DNA from: Paenibacillus_AR sp051594765
GTDB lineage: Bacteria; Bacillota; Bacilli; Paenibacillales; NBRC-103111
Assembly (NCBI RefSeq): GCF_051594765.1
Contig: NZ_JBPPGJ010000012.1
Coordinates: 127,997-191,996 of the forward strand
Reading direction: 5' to 3'
DNA length: 64,000 bases
The notes beneath the pieces were generated by a model. That model saw only the letters and a list, made by a program, of their open reading frames with translations. It was not told the origin of the DNA and made no database searches. Position numbers and translations under genes: made by a program. Position 1 is the stretch's first letter. Every line of letters starts with the position of its first letter. Below, piece by piece: positions 9,021-17,530 of the stretch.

Positions 9021-9048
9021 ATATCGGCAGATCAGTACTTTCTTTTTA
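9021..9048 (-). promoter_or_regulatory. Sigma-D (flagellar) promoter for flhO-flhP
   Basis: The minus strand holds a perfect sigma-D -10 element GCCGATAT (9021-9028) and TAAA (9045-9048) with a 16-bp spacer. The -35 lies inside the last codons of mbl (stop at 9032). flhO and flhP are known sigma-D-dependent genes in Bacillus subtilis, which supports the call. Confidence 0.7.
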
Positions 9049-10030
9049 TCACTTTATCCAGGTTGTCCAGCATGATGCCGGTCCCCTTCACCACGCAATG
9101 CATCGGATCCTCCGCCACCAGCACCGGAACCTTCAGCTCCTCGGCCAGCAGCATGTCCAATCCGTGAAGCAGAGCGCCGCCCCCCGTCAGAATCACGCCG
9201 CGGTCGATAATATCCGCCGACAGCTCCGGCGGGGTCCGTTCCAATACCGACTTGGCGGAGGTGACGATGGCCGATACGGGCTCCCACAGCGCTTCGCGGA
9301 TTTCATTGGAGTTGATCGTTACGGTGAGAGGCAGACCCGACACCATGTCCCGTCCCCGGATGTCCATCTCTTCATAACGGTCGTCCCCGAATACGGTCGC
9401 GATGCGGATCTTGATGTCCTCCGAGGTGCGCTCGCCGATGAGAAGCTTGTACTTGTTCTTGATGTACTTCATGATGGCGTTGTCGAACTTGTCCCCCGCA
9501 ATCTTAATGGAGGAGGAGGTGACGATGTCTCCCATGGAGAGAACGGCAACATCTGTCGTACCTCCGCCGATATCCACCACCATATTGCCGCTGGGCTGGA
9601 AGATGTCCATGCCGGCTCCGATCGCTGCCGCCTTCGGCTCTTCCTCCATGTACACTTCCTTCGCGCCGCTGCGCTCGGCCGCCTCCCGGATCGCCTTCTG
9701 CTCGACGGACGTGATGTTCGTCGGAGCGCAGATGAGAATCCGGGGATGGCTGTACCACTTCTTGCCGCCGATCTTGGCAATGAAGTACTTCAACATCTTC
9801 TCCGTCACTTCGAAATCGGCAATGACGCCGTCCTTGAGAGGGCGAATCGCCACAATGTTGCCGGGGGTACGGCCAACCATCTTCCGCGCGTCTTCGCCGA
9901 CTGCGAGCACATGCTTCGTGTCGCTCTCGATGGCGACGACGGAAGGCTCGTCAAGAACCACACCGCGCCCCTTGACATGAATGAGAACGTTCGCCGTCCC
10001 AAGGTCAATTCCAATATCCTTGCTCAACAT
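9032..10030 (-). CDS. mbl: Rod-shape determining protein Mbl (MreB-like actin)
   Basis: 332 residues from the ATG at 10030, preceded by TAGGAGG. The upstream in-frame extension (29 residues) has no ribosome site. Actin/Hsp70-type nucleotide motifs are present: DIGIDLGTANVLIHVKGRG (phosphate 1), VVDIGGGTTDVAVLSMG (phosphate 2) and GVILTGGGALLHGLD (adenosine). It polymerises under the membrane and guides elongation-phase peptidoglycan synthesis. I call Mbl rather than MreB because it sits between spoIIID and flhO as in Bacilli. There is a 154-bp upstream gap before spoIIID with no clear promoter. Confidence 0.92.
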   Translation of the reverse strand: MLSKDIGIDLGTANVLIHVKGRGVVLDEPSVVAIESDTKHVLAVGEDARKMVGRTPGNIVAIRPLKDGVIADFEVTEKMLKYFIAKIGGKKWYSHPRILICAPTNITSVEQKAIREAAERSGAKEVYMEEEPKAAAIGAGMDIFQPSGNMVVDIGGGTTDVAVLSMGDIVTSSSIKIAGDKFDNAIMKYIKNKYKLLIGERTSEDIKIRIATVFGDDRYEEMDIRGRDMVSGLPLTVTINSNEIREALWEPVSAIVTSAKSVLERTPPELSADIIDRGVILTGGGALLHGLDMLLAEELKVPVLVAEDPMHCVVKGTGIMLDNLDKVIKRKY

Positions 10031-10184
10031 TACTTCTTTTCCTCCTAAACCAACCGTCCGTCCCAATGAAAAGAACCGGTGCTGAAATGTAAACAGGCTT
10101 CGTATAATTTTCGACATGAAATCGTAGATTCCTCTTTTTCAGAAGAAAATAGCTTCGAATCTTTCATGGGGGCGCGGGATGGCT

Positions 10185-10475
10185 TTAGGATTTGGCGGAA
10201 ACCAGCTGGTCCGGGCTCTTGGAGTGGCGTGTCTTCTTGTATTTGACCTTGGTAGCTTCTCCTCCCCGCAAATGGCGGATCGATTTATGATACTCGAGGA
10301 TGGTCTTCACCTGGTCTGCCAGTTCGGGATTGATTTCCGGCAGCCGTTCGGTCAAATCCTTATGCACCGTGCTCTTGGACACACCGAATTCCTTCGCTAT
10401 GCTGCGGACGGTATTGCGGGTTTCCACAATACTGCGGCCGATCTTGATTGTCCTCTCCTTGATGTAATCGTGCAC
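10185..10475 (-). CDS. spoIIID: Sporulation transcription factor SpoIIID
   Basis: 96 residues from a GTG at 10475 (V/M-HDYIKERTIKIGRSIVET), matching the known SpoIIID start; GGAGG lies 9 bp before it. The helix-turn-helix TVRSIAKEFGVSKSTVHKDLTERLPEI and the basic C-terminal tail with HLRGGEATKVKYKK are almost identical to the Bacillus protein. SpoIIID switches mother-cell gene expression from early sigma-E to sigma-K genes. It is followed by mbl. A sigma-E-like promoter lies at 10510-10537. Confidence 0.97.
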   Translation of the reverse strand: MHDYIKERTIKIGRSIVETRNTVRSIAKEFGVSKSTVHKDLTERLPEINPELADQVKTILEYHKSIRHLRGGEATKVKYKKTRHSKSPDQLVSAKS

Positions 10476-10509
10476 GCCCCTCGCCTCCCTGCTCGAGATA
10501 GTTTGGTAC

Positions 10510-10537
10510 ATTATATGAACAGGGAGTCCATATATGC
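10510..10537 (-). promoter_or_regulatory. Candidate sigma-E promoter of spoIIID
   Basis: Minus-strand -10 CATATAAT (10510-10517) and -35 GCATATA (10531-10537), 13-bp spacer, compared with the sigma-E pattern KMATATT-N13-15-CATACAMT. spoIIID is a sigma-E gene in Bacillus subtilis. Confidence 0.5.
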
Positions 10538-10580
10538 TTTGTTTCCAAGCGTGACAAGCCTAATTCCTCCTTTCCCCTCC

Positions 10581-10614
10581 AAAAAAGCAAAAAAGCAGGG
10601 GGCATCCCCTGCTT
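10581..10614 (-). terminator. Rho-independent terminator after spoIIQ
   Basis: AAAGCAGGGG pairs with CCCCTGCTTT around a short loop; TTTTTTGCTTTTTT follows on the minus strand. Confidence 0.9.
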
Positions 10615-10643
10615 TCCGGCTGATCACGATGGAAAAGCATTCC

Positions 10644-11408
10644 TTACTTTTTCTGGGCCGCACTTGCGGTGGCATCCGTCGCAGTCAGGAATTGGTCCGG
10701 ATTCACCGATTGGCCATCGGCGCTCTGGCGAACCTCGAAGTGGAGGTGGGTTCCATGATCCCGCTCCAGCTCGTTGCGGCCGGCCTTGGCGATGATGTCG
10801 CCCTTCTTCACGTCCTGCCCCTTGGTTACCTTCACGTCAGCCAAGCTCTGGTATACGGTGATGAGGCCGTTGCTGTGGGTAATCTCCACTTGGCTGCCTA
10901 CCATCGGGTTCTTTTCCACCAGAGTGACTTTGCCGCTCAGAGCCGCCATCACGTCGAAGTCCTTGTTGTCCTGGCGGGCCAGGTCGATGCCCAGATGAGG
11001 CGTGAACAGATCGTTGTACTGCACGAGAGCCGCTTGCTTCACATCGTCGGTGGCCTTCTCGTCATAGAACTTCATGCTGACTGCTACCTCGTTCCGCTCC
11101 TTGACCGGCCACTGCATGGTTTCGGCAGGGGCGTTGACGGCTACGGCATCGCCTGCGGGCTTGGTGGAGACCGTGTCGGTCACCGTCTGGTTCAGGGCGG
11201 CATCGTCGCTCAGCTTGTTGGTTCCCGCATCCTGATACACCCACATTAAGGTTAAAATAATTGCGGCTGCCGCCATGTACACTGCCGGGAATACCCATTT
11301 TTTCCCGAGCATCCTTTTCCAGGAGAAGGACGGCGCCACTGCTGCCGGAACCGCGTCTTTGGTTTCGCGGGTTCCATTTGGTTGAACATTTTTGTTTTGT
11401 TCACTCAT
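10644..11408 (-). CDS. spoIIQ: Stage II sporulation protein Q (LytM/M23 domain)
   Basis: 254 residues: cytoplasmic N-terminus, one membrane helix (about 37-58), then an M23 LytM domain (about 130-240). Unlike Bacillus subtilis SpoIIQ, whose zinc site is degenerate, this protein keeps the full ligand set: His138 and Asp142 in H-L-G-I-D, and H221/H223 in H-L-H-F-E. Family knowledge: forespore-made SpoIIQ binds mother-cell SpoIIIAH to build the engulfment channel. Position between spoIID and spoIIID, with a sigma-F-like promoter, supports SpoIIQ over a general endopeptidase. Start ATG 11408 with GAGGTG. Confidence 0.88.
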   Translation of the reverse strand: MSEQNKNVQPNGTRETKDAVPAAVAPSFSWKRMLGKKWVFPAVYMAAAAIILTLMWVYQDAGTNKLSDDAALNQTVTDTVSTKPAGDAVAVNAPAETMQWPVKERNEVAVSMKFYDEKATDDVKQAALVQYNDLFTPHLGIDLARQDNKDFDVMAALSGKVTLVEKNPMVGSQVEITHSNGLITVYQSLADVKVTKGQDVKKGDIIAKAGRNELERDHGTHLHFEVRQSADGQSVNPDQFLTATDATASAAQKK

Positions 11409-11427
11409 TTATATCACCTCATCAACC

Positions 11428-11455
11428 AGTGTTGCCAGATAGATTTGGTTTATAC
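11428..11455 (-). promoter_or_regulatory. Candidate sigma-F promoter of spoIIQ
   Basis: GTATA (11451-11455) and GGCAACACT (11428-11436) match the sigma-F elements GYWTA and GGNRANANT, but the spacer is 14 bp, one or two shorter than usual. Confidence 0.4.
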
Positions 11456-11496
11456 TTGAGGTGATAGGAATTTTTGAAAATATGCTAGATGGCCCT

Positions 11497-12552
11497 TCAG
11501 GCTCCGCTGCCGGACCCGTCGGCTCTACCGATCTGCACGCCGGTATAATAGTAGCGGACGATGTCCTCCGCGCTCTTCCCTTCCTTGGCCATGCCGTTGG
11601 CGCCCCATTGGCTCATGCCGACCCCGTGCCCGTAGCCGTAGGCGGTGATCTCCACCTCGGAGCCCTTCAGCCGCCACTCGAACTGGGAGGACGGCAGCTC
11701 CAGCTTCTCCCGGACCTCACGTCCGGTGAACAGCTTGCCGCCGATCCGGATTTGCCCTACCCGGTGCCCGTCCGTCTGCTTCAGCACCTTGGAGCCGCTG
11801 ACGGCCGTCGAAGCGGCGACGCTCCCGTTCAAGCCCAGCTTGGACAAAAACGTCCGGTACGGCACCTTCACCACCGTCTTGAACTTGGGTGACAGCTTCT
11901 CGTCCCAGGGAGAGGGCACGCTCTTCAGATACGGCTGGGGCTTGCCCCAATAATCCTCCGCATTCTCCGTATAGCCGTTGCTGGTGGAGAAGAAGACGGC
12001 GTCGATGGGCTTGCCTCCGTACAGGAGGATCTCCCCCTTCGTCTCCGCTACCGCGCGGTTCAGCTTCTCCATGTTCGCCGCGGCGTCCTTGCCGCTCCAC
12101 TTGGTCGATAGCACATCCCCGCTAATATAAGCCTGATGGCTGACCGTGTCGGTGACGATGGCCCCCTTCACGGGCACCTGGCTGGAATCCTGCTCCTTCA
12201 TACGGCGGACAATGTAGGTACGGGCGGCAATCGCCTGCGCCTTCAAGGCCTCCAGCTCGAAATCGATCGGCATCTCTGCCGCCACCACGCCGCGGACATA
12301 AGCCTCGATCGGCACCTCTTCGATTCGCTGCTGCTTGGACAAGAATACGGGAACCGCCGGCGAAGACTGTTCGATCAGCTGGACCATACTGGCGGAGGCG
12401 GCAGCAGAAGGCGGGACGGCAGGGGTGAGATCGTCACCGGAACGGCCGCCCCGGAACAGCAGGGCGAAGATCAGGGTGAACAGAAACGCGGCCCCTAAGC
12501 TGGCGGCCATCCATCGAGTGACTTGTTGACGCATCCGGTTCGTTAGATTCAT
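11497..12552 (-). CDS. spoIID: Stage II sporulation protein D (SpoIID)
   Basis: 351 residues. A basic N-terminus and one membrane helix (about 15-35) anchor an extracytoplasmic SpoIID/LytB domain. Landmarks are IEAYVRGVVAAEMPIDFELEALKAQAIAARTY, SNGYTENAEDYWG and the C-terminal YGYGHGVGMSQWGANGMA. SpoIID is the septal lytic transglycosylase of the DMP engulfment complex. Start ATG 12552 follows GAGGGAG. A sigma-E-like -10 (CATAGGAT, 12603-12610) lies upstream with a poor -35. It is separated from murA by a strong terminator. Confidence 0.95.
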   Translation of the reverse strand: MNLTNRMRQQVTRWMAASLGAAFLFTLIFALLFRGGRSGDDLTPAVPPSAAASASMVQLIEQSSPAVPVFLSKQQRIEEVPIEAYVRGVVAAEMPIDFELEALKAQAIAARTYIVRRMKEQDSSQVPVKGAIVTDTVSHQAYISGDVLSTKWSGKDAAANMEKLNRAVAETKGEILLYGGKPIDAVFFSTSNGYTENAEDYWGKPQPYLKSVPSPWDEKLSPKFKTVVKVPYRTFLSKLGLNGSVAASTAVSGSKVLKQTDGHRVGQIRIGGKLFTGREVREKLELPSSQFEWRLKGSEVEITAYGYGHGVGMSQWGANGMAKEGKSAEDIVRYYYTGVQIGRADGSGSGA

Positions 12553-12653
12553 AGCGCTCCCTCGTTTGGTAAGATTGGTAGTAGGATGATCGGATTGCTT
12601 CTATCCTATGAGGGAGACGAAGTTGATAGAACCCCTGCGTTTCTCCCGTTCCA

Positions 12654-12689
12654 ATCAAAAACACGGACCCCCAAGCCGGGAGTCCGTGT
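12654..12689 (-). terminator. Rho-independent terminator after murA
   Basis: ACACGGAC/GTCCGTGT stem followed by TTTTTGATT on the minus strand. Confidence 0.88.
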
Positions 12690-12702
12690 CGTGCTAGATC
12701 AG

Positions 12703-14025
12703 CTATGCCCAAGTCGGCTGCACGGCGAAGATGCCGAGATCCGTCCGTTCCTCTTCCATTTCCGTCTCCTCGCCGATCCTGCGGATGTCCGCACCAAGTC
12801 CGCGGAGACGGCCCACGATGTCCACATAGCCCCGGTCCACATGGTGCAGACCGGTCACCTCCGTCTCGCCCTCCGCAGCCAGTCCCGCCAGGATCAGGGC
12901 GGCCCCGGCCCGAAGGTCGGAAGCGCACACCTTGGAGCCGGTCAGCCCGCCGACTCCCGTGACCACCGCAGCACGTCCCTCCACCGAGATGTGAGCCCGC
13001 ATGCGGCGCAGCTCCTCCACGTGCATGAACCGGTTCTCGAAGACGGTCTCCGTCACCACCCCGGTTCCTTCCGCCACAGCCAGGAGCACCATCATCTGCG
13101 ACTGCATATCCGTCGGGAAGCCGGGGTACGGCAGCGTCTTCACGTCCACCGCCTTCAGCTTGCCGTCCGCATAGACGGACAGGCCGTTCTCCAGCTCCCG
13201 GATCTCCACGCCCATCTCCTGCATCTTGGAGATGACCGGCATCATATGGTCGAAGATGGCGCCTTCAATCGTGACGGCACCGCGGGTAATGGCGGCCGCC
13301 ACCATATAGGTGCCCGCCTCGATACGGTCGGGAATGACCGTATGGACGGCCCCCTTCAGGCTCTCTACTCCCTCGATCCGGATAATGCCCGTGCCGGCGC
13401 CTCTCACCTTGGCCCCCATGGCGTTCAGGTAGTTGGCCAGATCGACGATCTCCGGCTCCTTGGCGGCGTTCTCGATGACGGTGGTGCCGGCGGCCAAGGT
13501 TGCGGCCATCATGATGTTCTCCGTGGCACCGACGCTGGCGACGTCGAGGTAGATTTTGGCCCCCTTCAGGCGTCCCTTCATTCGGGCTTCAATAAAGCCC
13601 TGCCCCAAGCCGATCTGCGCACCCATGGCCTCGAAGCCCTTCAGATGCTGATCGATGGGTCGCGTCCCGATGGCACAGCCGCCGGGAAGCGAGATTCTCG
13701 CTTCGCCGAACCGGGCCAGAAGCGGTCCCATGACCAGGAAGGAGGCGCGCATCTTGCGGACCAGCTCATAAGAAGCCTCGCAGGTCGCCACCTTCTCGGC
13801 ATTCACCCGAATCGTCTCGTTATAATACTCAGCGCGGACTCCCAAGGATTCCAGCACCTTGTGCATGTTGGTGACATCGTCCAGCGGAGGCACGTCATGA
13901 ATCGTGCTCTCGCCTTCGGAGGCCAGGATGGACGCCGCTATGATGGGCAGCACTGCATTTTTGGCGCCGCCGATCCGTACTGTGCCGGTCAATCGTTTAC
14001 CGCCGCGGACGATTATTTTGCTCAT
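12703..14025 (-). CDS. murA: UDP-N-acetylglucosamine 1-carboxyvinyltransferase MurA
   Basis: 440 residues, beginning MSKIIVRGGKRLTGTVRIGGAKNAVLP. The catalytic cysteine (Cys117, in LPGGCAIGTRPIDQHL) that fosfomycin alkylates is present, so sensitivity to that mechanism is expected. It transfers enolpyruvate to UDP-GlcNAc, the first committed step of peptidoglycan synthesis in the cytoplasm. The ywzB-murA-spoIID order matches MurAA of Bacillus rather than the second copy MurAB. Start ATG 14025 is preceded by GGAGGGATC. Confidence 0.96.
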   Translation of the reverse strand: MSKIIVRGGKRLTGTVRIGGAKNAVLPIIAASILASEGESTIHDVPPLDDVTNMHKVLESLGVRAEYYNETIRVNAEKVATCEASYELVRKMRASFLVMGPLLARFGEARISLPGGCAIGTRPIDQHLKGFEAMGAQIGLGQGFIEARMKGRLKGAKIYLDVASVGATENIMMAATLAAGTTVIENAAKEPEIVDLANYLNAMGAKVRGAGTGIIRIEGVESLKGAVHTVIPDRIEAGTYMVAAAITRGAVTIEGAIFDHMMPVISKMQEMGVEIRELENGLSVYADGKLKAVDVKTLPYPGFPTDMQSQMMVLLAVAEGTGVVTETVFENRFMHVEELRRMRAHISVEGRAAVVTGVGGLTGSKVCASDLRAGAALILAGLAAEGETEVTGLHHVDRGYVDIVGRLRGLGADIRRIGEETEMEEERTDLGIFAVQPTWA

Positions 14026-14261
14026 CTTGGATCCCTCCGCGTTCCTTAGTGTGGTGTTGCCGTCTTATCAGATCGCTTGCGCCCAAGCTCCCCTATGGAG
14101 CCTTGTGCTTCTCCTGGTCCGAACAAACCTTCCATAGCATTCGTAAGAGAAGCGGCGTTTCAAGTGGTAGGCGTTGGCAAGGATTCTATTTCCATTGTTG
14201 ACAAGATCTCTTGATGTTATTCGGCTTGCGCGCCAAGGATCCGAGTTGGGCCGGAGGGCTT
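14026..14261. other. Intergenic gap upstream of murA
   Basis: Bacillus carries ywmB between ywzB and murA; no YwmB-like frame is found here. Two small hairpins (GCTCC/GGGAGC and GCTTG/CAAGC) occur in the murA leader. No convincing promoter is visible; a TTGTCA near 14200 has no matching -10. Confidence 0.5.
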
Positions 14262-14519
14262 CTATCCGAAGAGTCCCTTCAGCATACCGGTCCACTCCAC
14301 ATAAGCGATCAAGAAGCTGGCCACCTGGTACCCCAACGCCACGGAGGCAAAAATCAAAAGCAATTTGGCATACGGCCCCTTGGGGTTCTTCAGGAACACC
14401 TCCAGCCGGAGCTGCTGCAGCCCGAGCCATGCGAACGCAATGCATACGAGTACGGTGACGATATAAGCCATGCCGGTGAAGCCCATCGAATATTGATAGG
14501 TCGATCCTGAAACGCCCAC
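14262..14519 (-). CDS. ywzB: DUF1146 family membrane protein (YwzB)
   Basis: 85 residues from a GTG at 14519, preceded by CAGGAGG, which fixes the start. Two membrane helices (about 16-36 and 54-74) flank a basic loop with L-R-L-E-V-F-L-K-N-P-K. This matches the DUF1146/YwzB family, found beside murAA in Bacilli. The function of the family is not known. It lies 37 bp after the subtilase stop and may be co-transcribed with it. Confidence 0.82.
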   Translation of the reverse strand: MGVSGSTYQYSMGFTGMAYIVTVLVCIAFAWLGLQQLRLEVFLKNPKGPYAKLLLIFASVALGYQVASFLIAYVEWTGMLKGLFG

Positions 14520-14556
14520 GTTGCCTACCTCCTGTAGACTTTATTGGCAATCCGGT

Positions 14557-17313
14557 TTAGAGCCCGAGCATCCGGACGGTGACATACATAAATTCCGCTC
14601 GGCTCGCCAGCCGCTCGGGACGGAAGGTACCGTCATCGTAGCCGGAGGCCAAGCCTTCGGCCTTCAGCTGGCGGAGCAGGCTCGCTCCCCAGTAGCGGTA
14701 ATCCACGTCATTGAAGGGCGGCGATATGCCGGCGATTCCCTTCCTGCCGGTAGCGTTGGCCAGAAGCGTCATCATCTCCATCCGGCTGATGTTCCGGTCC
14801 GGCGCGAACTCCGACTCGTTGTAGCCGTTGACGATGCCCGCATGGTTCAGGCGTGCGATGGCTGCATAAGCCCAATGCTCGGAGGAGACGTCCTCGAAGC
14901 CGGGCGGGGGCGCGGTCGGCAGATCCAGGATCCGGTCCAGGATCACCGCCGCTTCCGCCCGGGTGATGGCCTGGTCCGGGTACACCTGGTAGCCGCCATA
15001 CCCCTTCACGAACCCGTTCCGGACCATCTTGACGATCTCCGGCTGCGCCCAATGGCCGTACAGATCGGAGAAGCCTTCGACGATGCGGCTCGTATGGACG
15101 CGCAGGCCATAGAGCTGCTGGCGCTGTCCGCTGCTGGACGTCACCTTCAGATAGTAGACGCCGGTAGGCAGGCGGGCCTCTCCGGTGCGAAGGTTGCTGT
15201 TCTGGGTCACCATCGGCATGCTCCGGGTCCGCAAGCCGGCATCGTAGAGCTGTACCTGGATGCCCTGCGGATCCGGCACCAGACCGAGCTCCACATGGAT
15301 CAGGCTCTCTCCGTCCAGCCGGAACCGGTACCAGTCCGTATCCGCTGCCGGATCGATGACTCCGAAGTAATTGTCTCCGAAATTCAGCACCGTAGACTGA
15401 TACGACTTGTCATTCGGCTCGTACGGATCTTCATAGGCTGTGGCCAGATGGACGTCCAAGGTATATTCCCCCGATACGGGGTAAGCATAGCTGGCCACAT
15501 TGGCCACCTTGATGTAATATTGCCCCGGCCTCACTTCGATCTCATAGCTCTCCGGCTGGCCGTCTCCGTTATGATCGATGGTGAACTCCCGTTCCCCCCT
15601 GCGGAACAGGGACAGGACCGGATCGATCCGGGCCGTATCCGGGGTGACCTTCAGCTTCAGCGTTCCCGTCTGCTCGACGGTCATGCTGAACCAGTCCTGA
15701 TCCTGGTAATGGTCGAAGGTTCCCGTGATCAGCTGACTGCGGGCAGGGAGCCGGTAGGCCTTGTATTGGCGGTCGTTATCCTCGAAGGCGTCCCGGTAAA
15801 TATTGAAATTCACGTCCAGCACATAAGGTGTTCCCGGGCGCTTGCCCGAATCGGAGACCCGGACATAGTGGCGCCCCTTCTTCACTTCTACGGCCGCGCC
15901 CTCCTCCAATCCCACCCTGTCGCTGAGATCGGATTCCTGCCGGTCGGATTCGGGGACGTGGGATACGTTCAACCCGTAGCTTGCGCCGGAGATCCGGTAA
16001 TGGGCCGTTCCGTCGAAAGGCGCCTCCCAGACGTACCAGTCCTCTTCCCCCGCGCTCAGGTAGGCGGATACGCCTTTGTTGGAAGAGATGGGCCGGGACT
16101 CCGCCTGGCGGTCATTGGGCTCGTAGAGGTCCTGCTTCGGCGCTTCCCGGACGGCCCGGTCCGCTCTTACCATTCCGTAGCCGCTCTGGCGGTCCCAACC
16201 GGAGGATCCCAGATCCTGCGCAGTCTGGCGCAGCAGGTTCCGCACCTGTGCCGGGGACAGCTCCGGGCGGACGCTCCACGCCAGGGCCGCCACACCGGCC
16301 ACCTGGGGCGCCGCCATGGAGGTGCCGTCCTGGTAGCCATAGCCGCCCCCCATCATGGTGGTGAACACGACCCAAGGCGCCATCAAGTCCAGCTCCGGAC
16401 CGCTGTTGGACATACGCTCCGGCTTGTTGTCCGGACCTACCCCGCCAACGGCCAGCACCGTGTTGTACGCAGCCGGATATTTCACCGCATTGCCCTCATT
16501 GCCGGATGCCGCCACCAGCAGAACGCCTTGCTCTTCCGCCTCGGCCACGATCTTCTCCATATAGGAGGAATATTTATTCAATCCCAGAGAGAGCACCACG
16601 ATCTTCGCACCGTTCTGCACGGCGTATCGGATGCCCTCTCCCAGCTTATCTTCATCACCGTTCCCGTCGGCTTCCAACGCCTTAACCGGGAGAATGCTGG
16701 CATTCCAGAGCAGTCCGGCCGTCCCCTTATCGTTATCGCCCCATGCGGCGATCACCCCGGCTACGTTGGTTCCGTGGCCGTTGTCGTCATCGGGAAGCGT
16801 GCCGGGCTCCACCAGGTTCACCCCGGGCAAGAGACGCCCGGCCAGATCCGGGTGGCTGCGGTCCACGCCCGTATCCACCACGGCGATCACGAGGTTGCGC
16901 CCCGTCGTCACCTCCCATGCGGCTTCCGCACGGATTTGGCTCAGATAACGCTGGTTGCTGTACAACGGGTCATTGGGCATCTTGGCCGCCTTCACCCGCT
17001 GGTTCGGCTGGAAGCTCTCCACGCCGGCATATTGGCTCCAGCGGTCCTTCCACTCGTCCAGCTGCCGACCGGGTGCCGGACGGGCTACCGTAACCCGGGA
17101 TTCCCGGTAATACGAGGTAACTTCACTTTCGTCGAAGAAGGCCTGAGGCGGCTCCACGGTCCACTGCAGGATCCAGGTTCCCCCGTCTTCCTGCGGCTGG
17201 GCGCCCGCCTTGGGACCCTCCGTTCCTATCGTGATCAACATTCCGATGACCAGAGCCAGGACGACTCCGCCTACAACCGGCAACCATCTATATGAAGTGG
17301 AACGTTCCGTCAT
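14557..17313 (-). CDS. SLH-anchored subtilisin-like serine protease (S8)
   Basis: 918 residues from the ATG at 17313 behind GGAGGG; a longer GTG start at 17364 lacks a site. Order: N-terminal membrane helix or uncleaved signal (11-30); propeptide-like region; S8 domain (about 120-375) with Asp147 (VVDTGVD), His180 (GHGTNVAG), Asn272 and Ser332 (GTSMAAPQVAG); three PPC-like beta domains, each opening with a D-x-x-E-x-N-D motif (about 380-710); and three SLH domains at the C-terminus (about 720-918) with FEDV..HWAY and related repeats. It should be held on the wall by pyruvylated polymer made by CsaB. A TATAAT at 17441-17446 may be its -10. Substrate unknown. Confidence 0.93.
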   Translation of the reverse strand: MTERSTSYRWLPVVGGVVLALVIGMLITIGTEGPKAGAQPQEDGGTWILQWTVEPPQAFFDESEVTSYYRESRVTVARPAPGRQLDEWKDRWSQYAGVESFQPNQRVKAAKMPNDPLYSNQRYLSQIRAEAAWEVTTGRNLVIAVVDTGVDRSHPDLAGRLLPGVNLVEPGTLPDDDNGHGTNVAGVIAAWGDNDKGTAGLLWNASILPVKALEADGNGDEDKLGEGIRYAVQNGAKIVVLSLGLNKYSSYMEKIVAEAEEQGVLLVAASGNEGNAVKYPAAYNTVLAVGGVGPDNKPERMSNSGPELDLMAPWVVFTTMMGGGYGYQDGTSMAAPQVAGVAALAWSVRPELSPAQVRNLLRQTAQDLGSSGWDRQSGYGMVRADRAVREAPKQDLYEPNDRQAESRPISSNKGVSAYLSAGEEDWYVWEAPFDGTAHYRISGASYGLNVSHVPESDRQESDLSDRVGLEEGAAVEVKKGRHYVRVSDSGKRPGTPYVLDVNFNIYRDAFEDNDRQYKAYRLPARSQLITGTFDHYQDQDWFSMTVEQTGTLKLKVTPDTARIDPVLSLFRRGEREFTIDHNGDGQPESYEIEVRPGQYYIKVANVASYAYPVSGEYTLDVHLATAYEDPYEPNDKSYQSTVLNFGDNYFGVIDPAADTDWYRFRLDGESLIHVELGLVPDPQGIQVQLYDAGLRTRSMPMVTQNSNLRTGEARLPTGVYYLKVTSSSGQRQQLYGLRVHTSRIVEGFSDLYGHWAQPEIVKMVRNGFVKGYGGYQVYPDQAITRAEAAVILDRILDLPTAPPPGFEDVSSEHWAYAAIARLNHAGIVNGYNESEFAPDRNISRMEMMTLLANATGRKGIAGISPPFNDVDYRYWGASLLRQLKAEGLASGYDDGTFRPERLASRAEFMYVTVRMLGL

Positions 17314-17468
17314 TCTGTCGTACCCTCCAAAGCTCCTGCTGTAATTCCGGTTCTTCCGGTTCACTCAAAGCCGATCATGTCCTATTCGAGAACCGGACCA
17401 TGTTCCCCTTCCCGCCATGGCAAAAGGGTACCAAAGACCCATTATACATCAGAATTTCCTGAAGCGGG

Positions 17469-17502
17469 CAAAAAAAGAAAGCCGATCCCTCATAGGATCG
17501 GC
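17469..17502 (-). terminator. Rho-independent terminator of the nuo operon
   Basis: GAGCCGATCC/GGATCGGC stem followed by TTTCTTTTTTTG on the minus strand, 29 bp after the nuoN stop. Confidence 0.9.
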
Positions 17503-17530
17503 TCTTAAGCTTGCTGGTACTAGCGGGTTG

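Noticed and set aside
12586..14049. Plus-strand open frame of 487 codons opposite murA
   Set aside because: Antisense shadow; His/Arg/Gln-rich translation with no family features.
14521..17295. Plus-strand frame of 924 codons opposite the subtilase
   Set aside because: Shadow of a gene with intact catalytic triad and SLH repeats.
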